64,000 bases of DNA from positions 1 through 64,000 of the forward strand of contig NZ_PEBU01000016.1 of NCBI RefSeq assembly GCF_002887595.1, given 5' to 3'. Made by a program: the position numbers and the translations under genes. The notes under the pieces were generated by a model. It made no database searches, had not been told where the DNA came from, and saw only the letters and a list, made by a program, of their open reading frames with translations. Below, one piece after another: positions 8,921 to 18,726 of this stretch. Position 1 is the first letter of the stretch. The number at the start of each line of letters is the position of its first letter. The stretch is from Bowmanella denitrificans (GTDB lineage: Bacteria; Pseudomonadota; Gammaproteobacteria; Enterobacterales; Alteromonadaceae).

Positions 8921-10546
8921 ATGAAATCTTCAATATCCGCGCTACTTTTGCTGCTAAGTTTTGGGGCTCATGCCGCAACTGAGCAAGCGTTGCCCAAGGC
9001 CGATGCCAATCGTATTCAGGCACATCTGCGTTTCTTGTCCCATGACTTATTGGAAGGGCGGGATACCGGTTCCAAAGGCCATGAGATTGCGGCCCAGTAT
9101 ATGGCTAGTCAGTTTGCTCAACTGGGCTTACAACCTGCGGGTGACAAGAACGATTATCTGCAGCAAATTGCTTTTCGTCAGGCGCATCTGGTACAGGATT
9201 CGGCCAAACTGGAACTCAACGGGCCGGATGGCAAGACCGCTCTGGAGTATCCCCGTCAGTATTTGACCTCGGCCAGTTTAAGCAGCGAAGTATCAGAGTT
9301 GCAGGGTAAACTGGTCTTCGCGGGTTACGGCATCGTGGCACCAGAACTTCAGCATAATGACTATGCCAATCTGGATGTAAAAGGCAAAGTGGTCGTGATA
9401 CTGTCAGGTAAGCCAACTTCCTTCCCCAGTGAAGAGGGGGCGCATTTTGGCTCTGGCAGCGAGAAAAACCGTCATGCCGTGGCCAATGGTGCGATTGGCA
9501 TGATTACCATCAGTACGCCGTTGGCCGAAAAGGTCAGGCCTTACCAAAATCTGCTTAATTACCTGCATATGCCCAGTGTTAGTTGGTTACAGGCAGATGG
9601 GCAGCCAGCTAACCAGTATCCGCAACTGCAAAACTCAGCATATTTTTCCCAGGAAGCGGCCGCGTTACTCTTTGCCGGAGCCGAGCGCAGTCTGGCTGAT
9701 ATCTACGCGGACCTGGAGCAGAATACATCCCCGGCCGGTTTTGCCTTGCCAACCAGCATTCACTTCAGTAAACGTAGTGAGCATAAAACCATCAGCAGTC
9801 CTAATGTGGCTGCTATTTTGCCTGGCTCTGATGCACAACTGAAAGATCAGTATGTGGTCTATACGGCGCACCTTGACCATATTGGCCTGGCCAAAACCGT
9901 CAAGCAGGACAAGATTAACAACGGTGCCATGGATAATGCCAGTGGCAGTGCCGTGTTGCTCGAAACGGCCAGGTTGTTGAGTAACCTGCCACAGGCACCG
10001 GCACGCTCCGTGTTGTTTCTGTCGGTAACCGGAGAAGAAAAGGGCCTGCTGGGGGCCGATTATTTTGCCCATCACCCCACTGTGCCACTGCAGTCTATGG
10101 TGGCAAATGTGAATCTGGATATGCCGATTCTTACCTATGAAGCTGCCGATGTGATTGCCTTTGGTGCCAACCACAGCTCGTTACAGGGTGCGGTTGCTGA
10201 TGCGGTGGCTAAACTGGGGATGAGTTTGAGTCCGGACCCTTGGCCTGAACAGGCGCTGTTTACCCGCTCAGATCATTATATGTTCGTGAAAAAAGGTATT
10301 CCGGCCGTGTTTTTGGTACCGGGCCTGACTTCCATGGACCCGAATGTCGACGGTGCTAAGAAATTTGGCGAGTTTCTGCATAGCGACTACCACAAGCCTT
10401 CCGATGAGCTGAACGACAAATTCAACTGGCGCGCCGCCCAGCGCTTTACCGAAGCGAATTTGCAGATAGGTCTGACGATCGCCAATGACCCGGTCAGACC
10501 AACATGGAATAAAGGCGACTTTTTTGGTACGACCTTCGGGCAATAA
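8921..10546 (+). CDS. secreted M28 family zinc aminopeptidase
   Basis: 541 residues with a signal peptide (ALLLLLSFGAHAAT). A PA-type insert carries VFAGYGIVAPEL and KGKVVVILSG. The co-catalytic zinc residues of M28 are visible in order: HLDH, the aspartate in NNGAMDNASGS, the EE pair in VTGEEKGLLG, the aspartate in VNLDMP, and the histidine in TRSDHYMF. Start chosen at 8921 because GAGAGG lies 5-10 nt upstream; the open frame extends further 5'. Expected to trim N-terminal residues from peptides in the periplasm or outside. It faces away from a TetR-type regulator and is followed by a strong terminator. Confidence 0.92.
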   Translation: MKSSISALLLLLSFGAHAATEQALPKADANRIQAHLRFLSHDLLEGRDTGSKGHEIAAQYMASQFAQLGLQPAGDKNDYLQQIAFRQAHLVQDSAKLELNGPDGKTALEYPRQYLTSASLSSEVSELQGKLVFAGYGIVAPELQHNDYANLDVKGKVVVILSGKPTSFPSEEGAHFGSGSEKNRHAVANGAIGMITISTPLAEKVRPYQNLLNYLHMPSVSWLQADGQPANQYPQLQNSAYFSQEAAALLFAGAERSLADIYADLEQNTSPAGFALPTSIHFSKRSEHKTISSPNVAAILPGSDAQLKDQYVVYTAHLDHIGLAKTVKQDKINNGAMDNASGSAVLLETARLLSNLPQAPARSVLFLSVTGEEKGLLGADYFAHHPTVPLQSMVANVNLDMPILTYEAADVIAFGANHSSLQGAVADAVAKLGMSLSPDPWPEQALFTRSDHYMFVKKGIPAVFLVPGLTSMDPNVDGAKKFGEFLHSDYHKPSDELNDKFNWRAAQRFTEANLQIGLTIANDPVRPTWNKGDFFGTTFGQ

Positions 10547-10568
10547 AAAAGGGGCACATGCCCCTTTT
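10547..10568. terminator. Rho-independent terminator (both directions)
   Basis: GGGGC-ACAT-GCCCC stem flanked by AAAA on the left and TTTT on the right. It directly follows the M28 gene stop and lies between it and the convergent slmA gene. Confidence 0.85.
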
Positions 10569-10604
10569 CAACATCTATACCCAGAAGATCTACAGGCTCT
10601 GGTG

Positions 10605-11195
10605 CTAGACGAAAAAACGCCCTTTCAGCAATTGCCACTGCTCAGCAAAACCCTCGGTGGGGCGACGGGTAAATTCGCTGCGAATAAACTGATTAATACG
10701 GCCATCGGCAAAGCAAATCAGAATGTTGGCAATAAGCCCTTCGTCGGCAATCATCGGTTTACCTTCACGCAGCTTGCGTTCCCGCAACACCTGACGTAAC
10801 TGGGTTTCCAGACGTTCAAACAACTGCGCTATACGGGTGCGCAATCTGTCCTGCTCCCCCATCAGGGCATCACCATTGAGAATCCGGGTAATACCGGGAT
10901 TACGCTCAGCGAAACCCAGAATCAGATGCAGAATATGCTGACAGCGAAGCGCCGTATCTTTTTCATCTTCGAGTATTTTGTTGATGCGCGAAAATAAGGT
11001 TTCTTCGATAAACTCGATCAAGCCCTCGAACATTCGTGCCTTACTGGGAAAGTGCCGGTACAGGGCGGCTTCCGACACCCCCACTTCGGCAGCCAGCTTG
11101 GCCGTGGTAATACGCTGGCCGGGGCTGGTTTCCAGCATACTGGCCAGACACTGGAGGATCTGCGCGCGACGATTAGTGCGTTTGCTTGCTGGCAT
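10605..11195 (-). CDS. slmA: nucleoid occlusion factor SlmA
   Basis: 196-residue TetR-family DNA-binding protein that blocks FtsZ ring assembly over the chromosome. The N-terminal HTH ([24 protein letters not shown]) and the C-terminal [14 protein letters not shown] segment are typical of SlmA. Length equals that of the E. coli protein (198). AGGAAG lies at a good distance upstream of the start. Last gene of the conserved coaBC-dut-slmA operon, starting 11 nt after dut. Confidence 0.96.
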   Translation of the reverse strand: MPASKRTNRRAQILQCLASMLETSPGQRITTAKLAAEVGVSEAALYRHFPSKARMFEGLIEFIEETLFSRINKILEDEKDTALRCQHILHLILGFAERNPGITRILNGDALMGEQDRLRTRIAQLFERLETQLRQVLRERKLREGKPMIADEGLIANILICFADGRINQFIRSEFTRRPTEGFAEQWQLLKGRFFV

Positions 11196-11206
11196 GCTGC
11201 TTCCTG

Positions 11207-11662
11207 TTAGTTGCGGCCGGAGGAACCAAAACCACCCTGGCCCCGGTTGCTGCTGTCGAATTCATCCACAATGCTGAATTTGGCCTGGATAACCGGCAGG
11301 ATCACCATTTGCGCGACCCGATCACCTGGCTGGATAATAAATTCCTCATCACTGCGGTTCCACACTGACACCATCAGTTGACCCTGATAATCGGAGTCAA
11401 TTAACCCCACCAGGTTGCCCAGCACAATGCCATGCTTATGGCCAAGGCCAGAACGCGGCAATATGGTGGCGCAAATGCCAGGGTCAGCAATATGAATGGC
11501 GATGCCGGTGGGCAGTAGTTCAGTTTGCCCCGGTGCCAGCAGCAGGGGTTCATCCAGGCAAGCACGTAAATCCATACCTGCAGAACCTGGTGTGGCATAC
11601 TCGGGAAGTGGGAACTCGTTACCGATCCGCGGATCCAGTATCTTTACGTCTATCTTGTGCAT
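11207..11662 (-). CDS. dut: dUTP diphosphatase
   Basis: 151-residue trimeric dUTPase that hydrolyses dUTP to dUMP and pyrophosphate, limiting uracil in DNA. The conserved motifs are present in order: [37 protein letters not shown] and the C-terminal [11 protein letters not shown] that closes over the nucleotide. The start at [12 protein letters not shown] matches the E. coli N-terminus. The gene begins inside the 3' end of coaBC (44-nt overlap), which suggests coupled translation. Confidence 0.97.
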   Translation of the reverse strand: MHKIDVKILDPRIGNEFPLPEYATPGSAGMDLRACLDEPLLLAPGQTELLPTGIAIHIADPGICATILPRSGLGHKHGIVLGNLVGLIDSDYQGQLMVSVWNRSDEEFIIQPGDRVAQMVILPVIQAKFSIVDEFDSSNRGQGGFGSSGRN

Positions 11663-12863
11663 CTTGTTTTTCTTTATATTGTTCTGCAATTACCTGAAGT
11701 AACTGCAGTGCCAGACTGTGCTTATCGCATAGCGGCAGTTGGGTTTCACCTGAAGGCCAGAAAACAGACAAGGCATTCTGCTCACTGTTGAAGCCGATAT
11801 TCTGCTTGGATACATCGTTGGCTGCAATCATATCCAGCCTTTTTCTGCTCAGTTTATCGCGCGCATAATGTTCCATATCTTGCGTTTCGGCAGCAAAGCC
11901 CACCACAAAAGGGCGATCAGGGCGTGCGGCGACATCACTGAGGATATCCGGATTTTTTACCAGGCTCAGGGTCATCTCATCGCGATTTTTTTTGATTTTT
12001 TGCTCTACCTGCTGAGCAGGCCGATAGTCAGCCACCGCCGCACAGCCGATAAAGATATCCATATTGGCCACTTCAGCCATAACCGCCTGATGCATCTGCT
12101 GAGCGCTTTGTACATCGATGCGCCGACACCCAAAAGGCGTACTTAATGCTACCGGACCACTGACCAATGTGACCTGCGCACCCAACAGCTGCGCTGCCTT
12201 AGCCAGGGCATAGCCCATCTTTCCGGAGCTGTGGTTGGACAGATAACGTACCGGGTCTATTGCTTCCCGGGTGGGACCTGCGGTAATCAGCAGATTAACA
12301 CCTGCCAGCAGTGGCGTTGTTACCGCACTGGCCATAAGATCGGTCAATTCCTGAGGTTCCAGCATGCGCCCAGGTCCGGTATCTCCACAGGCCTGTTCAC
12401 CTTCGGCGGGTCCCAGCAACGTTACCCCCCGTGTTTGTAAGGTGTGCAGATTCTGCTGTGTGGCAGCAGCCCGATACATTTGTTGGTTCATGGCCGGGGC
12501 TAAATATAAAGGGGCGCTGGTGGCCAGACAAAGCGTGCTGAGCAGGTCATCTGCCATGCCGGCGGCCAGTCTGGCAATAAAATTGGCGCTGGCGGGGGCG
12601 ACAAGCACTCGGTCTGCCCATTTAGCCAGTTCAATATGCCCCATGGCAGCTTCTGCCGCAGGATCTAACAACTCAAGTGAAACCGGTGTTCCGGAAACCG
12701 CCTGTAAGGCCAAAGGGCTGACAAACTCTTTAGCCGACGGCGTTATTACCACTCTGACATTGGCACCTTGGGCTTTTAGTTTGCGCACCAAATCGGGAGT
12801 TTTATAGGCCGCGATCCCCCCGGTAATGCCAAGCAAAATATTGGTTCCATTTAACCTTTGCAT
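11619..12863 (-). CDS. coaBC: bifunctional phosphopantothenoylcysteine decarboxylase / phosphopantothenate-cysteine ligase
   Basis: 414-residue fused enzyme for two consecutive steps of coenzyme A synthesis. The N-terminal FMN-binding CoaC domain starts with [15 protein letters not shown], carries the catalytic histidine in [11 protein letters not shown], a PAMNQQMY motif (the last position is usually W), and the substrate clamp [10 protein letters not shown]. The C-terminal CoaB domain starts near [27 protein letters not shown] and includes KKNRDEMTL with the ligase lysine. First gene of the operon with dut and slmA, divergent from radC. Confidence 0.96.
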   Translation of the reverse strand: MQRLNGTNILLGITGGIAAYKTPDLVRKLKAQGANVRVVITPSAKEFVSPLALQAVSGTPVSLELLDPAAEAAMGHIELAKWADRVLVAPASANFIARLAAGMADDLLSTLCLATSAPLYLAPAMNQQMYRAAATQQNLHTLQTRGVTLLGPAEGEQACGDTGPGRMLEPQELTDLMASAVTTPLLAGVNLLITAGPTREAIDPVRYLSNHSSGKMGYALAKAAQLLGAQVTLVSGPVALSTPFGCRRIDVQSAQQMHQAVMAEVANMDIFIGCAAVADYRPAQQVEQKIKKNRDEMTLSLVKNPDILSDVAARPDRPFVVGFAAETQDMEHYARDKLSRKRLDMIAANDVSKQNIGFNSEQNALSVFWPSGETQLPLCDKHSLALQLLQVIAEQYKEKQDAQDRRKDTGSADR

Positions 12864-12997
12864 AAAAACAAATCCGCTGCGGATAAGTGGCTTAGCCTAT
12901 CATTAATGGGGTAGGTATAGGTAGAGCACTGATGGCATGAAGTGAATCGCGCTGCTTGTAGATAGGCTGAATAAAAAGCAAAGCTGGGGAATTGAAT

Positions 12998-13672
12998 ATG
13001 AAGCTACAGGATTGGCCGGACCAGGATAGACCCAGGGAAAGGCTACTGGCGCGTGGTGCGCAAAGTTTGTCTGATGCGGAACTGTTGGCGATTTTTCTGC
13101 GTACCGGGGTTCAGGGCATTAATGCCGTGGATTTATCCCGGCAGGTACTGCAAAACTTTGGCAGTCTGCGTGGGTTGTTTGCGGCCAGTCGCGAAGACTT
13201 TTGTGCAGCCAAAGGCTTGGGCAATGCCAAATATGTGCAATTACAGGCGGTACTGGAGATGGCCCGGCGTTATTTCCAGGAAACCTTGTTGCGCAAGGAT
13301 GTGTTTACCAGTGCTCAGGATACCCGTCGATTTCTGGTCAGCCAGCTCAGGGATGAACCCAATGAAGTGTTTGCAATGCTGTTACTCGACTCTCAGCATC
13401 GTCTAATTGCCTTTAAGCCCATGTTTTTTGGCACCTTGGATGCAGCCTCTGTGTATCCCAGGGTGTTGGTTAAAACGGCGCTGGACGCCAAAGCAGCCGC
13501 AGTGATTCTGGCGCACAATCACCCTTCCGGGGTGGCTGAACCCAGTCAGGCTGACCGATTGATTACCCGCCGCATTGTTGATGCGATGGCGCTGTTGGAT
13601 ATTCGTGTACTGGATCACTTTGTGATCGGCGATGGCGAAGCCGTTTCTTTTGCCGAAAGGGGCTTGCTATAA
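12998..13672 (+). CDS. radC: RadC family protein (JAB/MPN domain)
   Basis: 224 residues. A helix-hairpin-helix-like N-terminal region ([13 protein letters not shown]) is followed by an MPN/JAMM domain with HNHPSG and the downstream aspartate in EPSQADRLI, so the putative metal site is complete. The family is associated with DNA processing, but its reaction is unresolved; the original repair role in E. coli was withdrawn. ATG at 12998 preferred, with CTGGGGA upstream. Position next to coaBC is conserved in gammaproteobacteria. Confidence 0.94.
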   Translation: MKLQDWPDQDRPRERLLARGAQSLSDAELLAIFLRTGVQGINAVDLSRQVLQNFGSLRGLFAASREDFCAAKGLGNAKYVQLQAVLEMARRYFQETLLRKDVFTSAQDTRRFLVSQLRDEPNEVFAMLLLDSQHRLIAFKPMFFGTLDAASVYPRVLVKTALDAKAAAVILAHNHPSGVAEPSQADRLITRRIVDAMALLDIRVLDHFVIGDGEAVSFAERGLL

Positions 13673-13704
13673 GCGCTGGCGCCGCGTGATTAAATGGAAA
13701 AGAG

Positions 13705-13733
13705 TTGATCTTGGTGGGGCTTTGCTGTATAAA
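13705..13733 (+). promoter_or_regulatory. sigma70-type promoter of rpmB-rpmG
   Basis: TTGATC at 13705-13710 and TATAAA at 13728-13733 are separated by exactly 17 nt. Transcription should start near 13740, about 80 nt before rpmB. This is the clearest sigma70 promoter in the window and fits a highly expressed ribosomal operon. Confidence 0.75.
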
Positions 13734-13817
13734 ATGCGCCCTCTTGTCACTAGCGTGAACTGGTATAGGTTGTATATTGGCCAGCCAGGATTGATTTAAA
13801 GTAATTTGGAGACAAAC

Positions 13818-14054
13818 ATGTCCAGAGTATGTCAAGTAACTGGCAAGCGTCCAGCGGTAGGTAACAACCGTTCACACGCAAAGAACGCGACTCGTCGTCG
13901 TTTTCTGCCAAACCTGCAAACCCACCGTTTTTGGGTTGAGAGCGAGAACCGTTTCGTTAAATTGCGCCTGACTCCAAAGGGTATGCGCATTATCGATAAG
14001 AAAGGCATCGATTCAGTTCTGTCTGATATCCGTGCCCGTGGCGAAAAAATCTAA
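13818..14054 (+). CDS. rpmB: 50S ribosomal protein L28
   Basis: 78-residue large-subunit protein. [12 protein letters not shown] and the [20 protein letters not shown] region are diagnostic. Start at 13818 with TTTGGAGA just upstream; the open frame extends four codons further but without support. Directly followed by rpmG, as in E. coli. Confidence 0.98.
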   Translation: MSRVCQVTGKRPAVGNNRSHAKNATRRRFLPNLQTHRFWVESENRFVKLRLTPKGMRIIDKKGIDSVLSDIRARGEKI

Positions 14055-14064
14055 GGAATAAACC

Positions 14065-14220
14065 ATGCGCGATAAGATCAAGTTGGTTTCTACTGCTAAT
14101 ACTGGGTATTTCTATACCACTGACAAGAACAAGCGCAACATGCCTGGCAAAATGGAGATCAAAAAGTTTGATCCCGTTGTGCGTAAGCACGTGCTGTTCA
14201 AGGAAGCCAAAATCAAGTAA
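14065..14220 (+). CDS. rpmG: 50S ribosomal protein L33 (zinc-free type)
   Basis: 51-residue large-subunit protein beginning [19 protein letters not shown] and ending KEAKIK. It has no cysteines, so it is the zinc-independent (C-) form usual in gammaproteobacteria. TAAGGA precedes the start and the gene lies 10 nt after rpmB. A strong terminator follows, which separates this operon from the mutM unit. Confidence 0.98.
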   Translation: MRDKIKLVSTANTGYFYTTDKNKRNMPGKMEIKKFDPVVRKHVLFKEAKIK

Positions 14221-14240
14221 TTTTGCTTGCTTTTGTCTCC

Positions 14241-14269
14241 AAAAAAACCCGGCCAGCCCGGGTTTTTTT
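14241..14269 (+). terminator. Rho-independent terminator of rpmB-rpmG
   Basis: A-run, 5-bp GC core (ACCCGG side / CCGGGT side) with a CCAGC loop, and a seven-T run on the plus strand. It starts 21 nt after the rpmG stop. Confidence 0.9.
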
Positions 14270-14363
14270 ACGCCTTGATTAAAGTGTAAGTCACCCGTTC
14301 CTGAGGATTTCGGGCCATATATTTGATATAAAAGCGGCTCATATCTTTATCGAGCAAAAGCCA

Positions 14364-14822
14364 ATGATTCGTCTGTCGCGCCAGGGCTGGAACAATGTCC
14401 TGATTTTTGCCACGTTATTGCTGATCATCCTGTTTAACCAAAGTGGCAAGTTTCTCTCTGACGCACCTGACAGTGAAAGTAACCTGCTCCTACCCGCGGA
14501 TATTCCAGTGATGAAGATGGAGTTTGGTCATCACCAACTGGAGCGTATTGGCCAGGGCTGGCGCCTGCGACCTGCAACAGACGCAACAGAAGCACAATTG
14601 CAACAGTTGGTAAATCAGTGGCAAAGTGCCAGTATGCAGGCCTTGGGGCCAGGGCGACTCGAATCGCCCATCGTGGTAGTGGTCTGGCTGGCGGGTGAAA
14701 GTCAGGGCAGGGTATATAGCATTCAGCAAAGCGCCGATGGGCTGCTGGTGGCACAGCAGGGCCAGCTTTATCAGCTACCCGGGGCGGACTTATCCGATTT
14801 TATTCCCGCAGGAGTGTATTAA
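14364..14822 (+). CDS. hypothetical single-pass membrane protein upstream of mutM
   Basis: 152 residues; not recognised as a named family. The N-terminus is basic and followed by one transmembrane helix (about residues 12-27, [13 protein letters not shown]). The rest is soluble, probably periplasmic, and glutamine-rich, with no cysteines or catalytic motif that can be seen. Its TAA overlaps the mutM ATG by one base (TAATG), so the two are translationally coupled. The link to DNA repair may be only positional. Confidence 0.75.
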   Translation: MIRLSRQGWNNVLIFATLLLIILFNQSGKFLSDAPDSESNLLLPADIPVMKMEFGHHQLERIGQGWRLRPATDATEAQLQQLVNQWQSASMQALGPGRLESPIVVVVWLAGESQGRVYSIQQSADGLLVAQQGQLYQLPGADLSDFIPAGVY

Positions 14823-15634
14823 TGCCTGAACTACCAGAAGTGGAAGTCAGTCGCCTGGGTATCAGTCCGCATCTGATTGGTCAGCGTATCCAGGCCATAG
14901 TCGTACGCCAGACACAATTGCGCTGGCCGGTACCCGGCGAGGTACAGTTTGCAGTGGGTAGAGAGATCCAGGATGTCCGTCGCCGTGCCAAATACCTGCT
15001 GGTGGATACTGCCAGCGGCAGCCTGATTCTGCATTTGGGCATGTCCGGCAGTTTAAGGGTTTTGGATACCAACAGCCCGGTGCAAAAGCATGATCATCTG
15101 GATATTCAACTGCACAATGGTAAGTGCCTGCGGTTTAATGATCCGCGCCGATTTGGTGCCTGTTTGTGGCAGGGAACGGATACCGAACCACTGGCGCTGC
15201 TAAGTCGCTTAGGGCCGGAACCCTTAACCGACGCATTTGACGGGCAAAGATTGTTTGCTCTATCCCGAGGCAAGCAGGTGGCGGTGAAGAATTTTATTAT
15301 GGACAACCATATTGTGGTAGGCGTCGGCAATATATACGCCAGTGAATCTTTGTTTATGGCGGGTATTGATCCACGCAAGGCGGCAGGCAAGGTTAGCCAG
15401 GCTGCTTATCTTAAGCTGGCGGCGGCCATTAAACAGGTATTAGCACTGGCTATTCAACAGGGTGGGACCACCCTGAAAGATTTTACTCAGGCAGACGGCA
15501 ATCCCGGCTATTTTGCCCAGGAATTGCAAGTATATGGCCGTAGCGGTAAACCTTGCCGGGTGTGCCAGTCACCGCTGCAAGCTGTCACTATCGGACAGCG
15601 CAACAGTTTTTTTTGCCACAAATGTCAACGATAG
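14822..15634 (+). CDS. mutM: formamidopyrimidine-DNA glycosylase (Fpg)
   Basis: 270-residue bifunctional glycosylase/AP lyase that removes 8-oxoguanine and formamidopyrimidines. The mature N-terminal proline nucleophile and adjacent glutamate are present (MPELPEVEV), as are the H2TH region with [14 protein letters not shown] and a C-terminal zinc finger (CRVCQ ... CHKCQR). Length matches E. coli (269). Start overlaps the preceding stop by one base. Ends 10 nt before the convergent coaD. Confidence 0.97.
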   Translation: MPELPEVEVSRLGISPHLIGQRIQAIVVRQTQLRWPVPGEVQFAVGREIQDVRRRAKYLLVDTASGSLILHLGMSGSLRVLDTNSPVQKHDHLDIQLHNGKCLRFNDPRRFGACLWQGTDTEPLALLSRLGPEPLTDAFDGQRLFALSRGKQVAVKNFIMDNHIVVGVGNIYASESLFMAGIDPRKAAGKVSQAAYLKLAAAIKQVLALAIQQGGTTLKDFTQADGNPGYFAQELQVYGRSGKPCRVCQSPLQAVTIGQRNSFFCHKCQR

Positions 15635-15644
15635 TTAAGTTGGT

Positions 15645-16163
<519 letters not shown>

Positions 16164-16210
16164 TTAGCTTAGCTCTTTACAGAATTTAACCCTTTAGTTG
16201 GTATTTTTAA

Positions 16211-16219
16211 TGCTAGAAT
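16211..16219 (+). promoter_or_regulatory. extended -10 promoter of the Wzi-like gene
   Basis: TGCTAGAAT matches an extended -10 (TGn plus TAGAAT at 16214-16219). Upstream TTTAGT is a weak -35. Initiation would be near 16226, so the in-frame ATG at 16218 could not be used and 16254 becomes the likely start. Confidence 0.5.
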
Positions 16220-16253
16220 GCGGCCTCTTCCGAGGATGTATAGGGTTAAGTTA

Positions 16254-17732
16254 ATGTCTGAAAAAGGAATGATTTTGCATAAGACGCTGCTTTATTCATC
16301 TGTCCTGGCTGCTTTGGCTACCCCAGTGACCACATATTCCTCTCCTTGGATAGGAACTATAGAGCCAGCTTTACACTCCGATCTGACATTGCTGGCCGAA
16401 AAAGGCCATATCAGGGTGGCTGTGACCAGTTTTCCTGTGCCATGGAAGGGGGTTGACCGTGAACTTGAGCAACTGGACCCAACCAGTCTGGATGCGGAGG
16501 CCTGGATTGCCTATTCACGCTTACGTCATTACCTGCAGCAACAAAAAAACGCCAAAACCCTGAAGGTACTTACGCTGCAGGCCAGCACGGAAGAAAAGCG
16601 CTTTAAAAGTTTCGATGATACGTCTGCGGAAAAAGCCTTTGCCCGTATTTCGGCCAGCGGCGATTGGGGTCCAGTAGCCTATCAGATTTCAACCAATTTT
16701 GTGTCAGGTGGCGAGCGATATTGGGATCAAAGCTTCATCGCCTACCAATTTGGTAACTGGAATATTAGGGTCGGAGCCTTAGATCAATGGTGGGGCCCTG
16801 GCCAGGCCAGTAGTTTAATCTTGAGTAACAACGCAAGACCTGTCCCCGGAATCGCTTTTTCCCGTTCAATGGCAACAGCGTCTGATGGGGTCTTGAGTTT
16901 TCTTGGCCCTTGGTATTTCACTGCGCAGATGGGCAAGTTAGAAAGCGACCGAACAGTACCCGATACCCGCTTATGGAAAAGTCGTTTTAACTTCCAGCCG
17001 TTAGATGGCTTGGAAGTTGGTCTGTCGTGGGCGGCCATGTGGGGAGGGCAAGGGCGGGGTAACGGCCTGTCAGATTTTTTTAAGATCCTAACTTTCAAAA
17101 CTGAATGCGCAAATGGTGAGAACGAATGCGATGCCGCTCTTAATACTCAGGCGGGGAATCAGATTGCCGGTTACGACATTCGATACAGCTTCAGGGTTTT
17201 TGATCTGGACGTCAGTGTCTATGGGCAACAAGTTGGTGAGGATGCGGTTGACTATTATAAAGTCACAGATAAAGGACACCTTTACGGTGCATCCGCCTAC
17301 TTGCTTGGTGCTAAATGGTATTTTGAATCAAGCAATACCGAGGTCGCCTGTGGCGGCAAAGGCTCTACCACTTACAATTGCTATTACGAGCATAGTGTCT
17401 ATAAGAGTGGGTATCGCCATTTTGGGCGAGCAATTGGCAGCACCTTTGATTCAGACGCCAAGTCATTGGTGTTTGGCATGCGTAAGCATTTCGAGGACGG
17501 TGAAGCTGTGTCTATCGAGCTTGGACATCTTCGCCTGAATGAGGATAAGTCAAAGCCATCTCCTGTCTTAAAAGGACAGAGCGAGGAGGTATATCATATT
17601 AAAGGACAATACCAACACCCTGTTTATAACTGGTTGTTAAAACTCGGATTTAATCTGGAGAAAAGTTATGTTGATGAAGAAAGAAAAAACTGGAATGCAT
17701 ACATCAGTTTTTCTGCTAGTTATAAATTTTGA
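16254..17732 (+). CDS. capsule assembly Wzi family outer-membrane protein
   Basis: 492 residues with an N-terminal signal peptide (LYSSVLAALATPVTTYSS). The body has alternating aromatic beta strands and ends in YKF, the C-terminal phenylalanine signature of barrel proteins. GGERYWDQSFIAYQFGNW and RVGALDQWWGPGQ are typical of the Wzi family, which binds capsule or exopolysaccharide at the outer membrane. Start at 16254 preferred because of the promoter position; an ATG at 16269 is an alternative with AAGGA too close. No capsule polymer genes are adjacent, so its ligand is open. Stands at the edge of the LPS gene region. Confidence 0.85.
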   Translation: MSEKGMILHKTLLYSSVLAALATPVTTYSSPWIGTIEPALHSDLTLLAEKGHIRVAVTSFPVPWKGVDRELEQLDPTSLDAEAWIAYSRLRHYLQQQKNAKTLKVLTLQASTEEKRFKSFDDTSAEKAFARISASGDWGPVAYQISTNFVSGGERYWDQSFIAYQFGNWNIRVGALDQWWGPGQASSLILSNNARPVPGIAFSRSMATASDGVLSFLGPWYFTAQMGKLESDRTVPDTRLWKSRFNFQPLDGLEVGLSWAAMWGGQGRGNGLSDFFKILTFKTECANGENECDAALNTQAGNQIAGYDIRYSFRVFDLDVSVYGQQVGEDAVDYYKVTDKGHLYGASAYLLGAKWYFESSNTEVACGGKGSTTYNCYYEHSVYKSGYRHFGRAIGSTFDSDAKSLVFGMRKHFEDGEAVSIELGHLRLNEDKSKPSPVLKGQSEEVYHIKGQYQHPVYNWLLKLGFNLEKSYVDEERKNWNAYISFSASYKF

Positions 17733-18032
17733 TTTTTGATGAGTCTGACATCATATTCGCTTCTTCATCAAAATAATTTTCATGTATTGAGTAGTTGAAA
17801 TAAATCCTGACATTTGAAAGATAAACGCTGACAAATAAGAACTCTTCCTTACAGTTTCTTTCTTAAAAGTACAAAAAAATCTCTGTAAGTTATTTTTAAT
17901 AAGAGGTTGAGTTTTTTTAATATCACTCTATAGTAAAGCGGGAGTTAGCCTCCCTTTATTTTTTAGGCTGTTATAAACAAGTTTTTAAGGGATTAACTCT
18001 TTTCTGCTATATCAAATTTTTAAGGAATGAAA
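17733..18032. other. AT-rich intergenic region
   Basis: About 300 nt, clearly richer in A and T than the flanking core genes, with several A and T tracts. It holds one terminator-like hairpin (17934-17964) and must contain the promoter of the crystallin-like gene; no single promoter stands out. No coding potential was seen. Confidence 0.6.
17934..17964 (+). terminator. Rho-independent terminator between wzi-like and crystallin-like genes
   Basis: GGGAG-TTAGC-CTCCC stem, preceded by AAAGC and followed by TTTATTTTTT. It lies 200 nt after the wzi-like stop and about 70 nt before the crystallin-like start, so it may end the upstream transcript or act as a leader attenuator of the downstream gene. 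Confidence 0.6.
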
Positions 18033-18626
18033 ATGAAACTTCTAAAAACTTCTCTAGTATCTATTGCTCTCTTAACTTCCTCATACGCTTCCGCCGAATA
18101 TGCAACCCTATATGTGGACTCTCACTACAAGGGAGGTCTTGTAGCGACTCCACTTGTTGCCGGCTATGGTAGGACTGTTGATCAAAATGATTCAGCGAGC
18201 TCTGTTGAAATAGTTGGGAATTTGTGTGTCCTCCTCGCTAGAGACCATACTTACAAAGGCGCATGGACATTTCTATCGAATTCTGCACCGGATCTTCGCC
18301 CATTGGGATGGAATGATGTTGTTAGCTCATGGGCGGTATTTGATGATACATGGGGGTGTAATGATGCATCCATTGCGAAGTTGTATTATGACGCAAATGG
18401 GGGAGGCGGAAAAGTTCCTGTAATTCCCAACGTGCCTAATAATGATTTAAACTATTTTAATGATAAAGCTTCAAGTGTTTATATCCCTGTTGGCATGTCT
18501 GTGACCCTATTCGAACATGGTGGGTTTAGTGGCTCAAGTATAACCTTGCAAGGTACTGGAAGTATAATAAACTTAGGTCCATTGGGATGGAACGACAAAG
18601 TGACTTCATTTACTTCTAATAGATAG
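18033..18626 (+). CDS. secreted beta/gamma-crystallin domain protein
   Basis: 197 residues with a signal peptide cut near residue 21 (SSYASA/E). Four crystallin-type calcium motifs of the form N/D-N/D-x-x-S/T-S are visible: NDSASS (52-57), NDVVSS (94-99), NDKASS (143-148) and NDKVTS (187-192). They pair into two domains, each with aromatic Greek-key strands such as LYVDSHYKGG and VTLFEHGGFSG. LGWND occurs in both domains, which points to internal duplication. Calcium binding is expected from the motifs; the role is unknown. Start at 18033 gives AAGGA a 6-nt spacing, better than the ATG at 18027. The gene is AT-rich compared with its neighbours, a sign of possible transfer. Confidence 0.85.
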   Translation: MKLLKTSLVSIALLTSSYASAEYATLYVDSHYKGGLVATPLVAGYGRTVDQNDSASSVEIVGNLCVLLARDHTYKGAWTFLSNSAPDLRPLGWNDVVSSWAVFDDTWGCNDASIAKLYYDANGGGGKVPVIPNVPNNDLNYFNDKASSVYIPVGMSVTLFEHGGFSGSSITLQGTGSIINLGPLGWNDKVTSFTSNR

Positions 18627-18633
18627 ATTGTGT

Positions 18634-18673
18634 ATGAGCCCATCTTAGTGCTTTTTATATAAGATGGGCTCAT
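18634..18673. terminator. long hairpin after the crystallin-like gene
   Basis: 14-bp perfect stem (18634-18647 against 18660-18673) with a 12-nt loop that itself contains TTTTT. It begins 8 nt after the crystallin-like stop and lies between that gene and a convergent glycosyltransferase gene. It probably stops or protects the transcript. Confidence 0.65.
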
Positions 18674-18726
18674 GTAATATTGAATTATAGTAGATGTAAA
18701 AATGTAGCTTCATAAAAACTCATTAA

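Noticed and set aside
9665-10174. 169-codon minus-strand open frame inside the M28 gene
   Set aside because: Mirror of a conserved coding region with the zinc motifs on the plus strand; no start signal.
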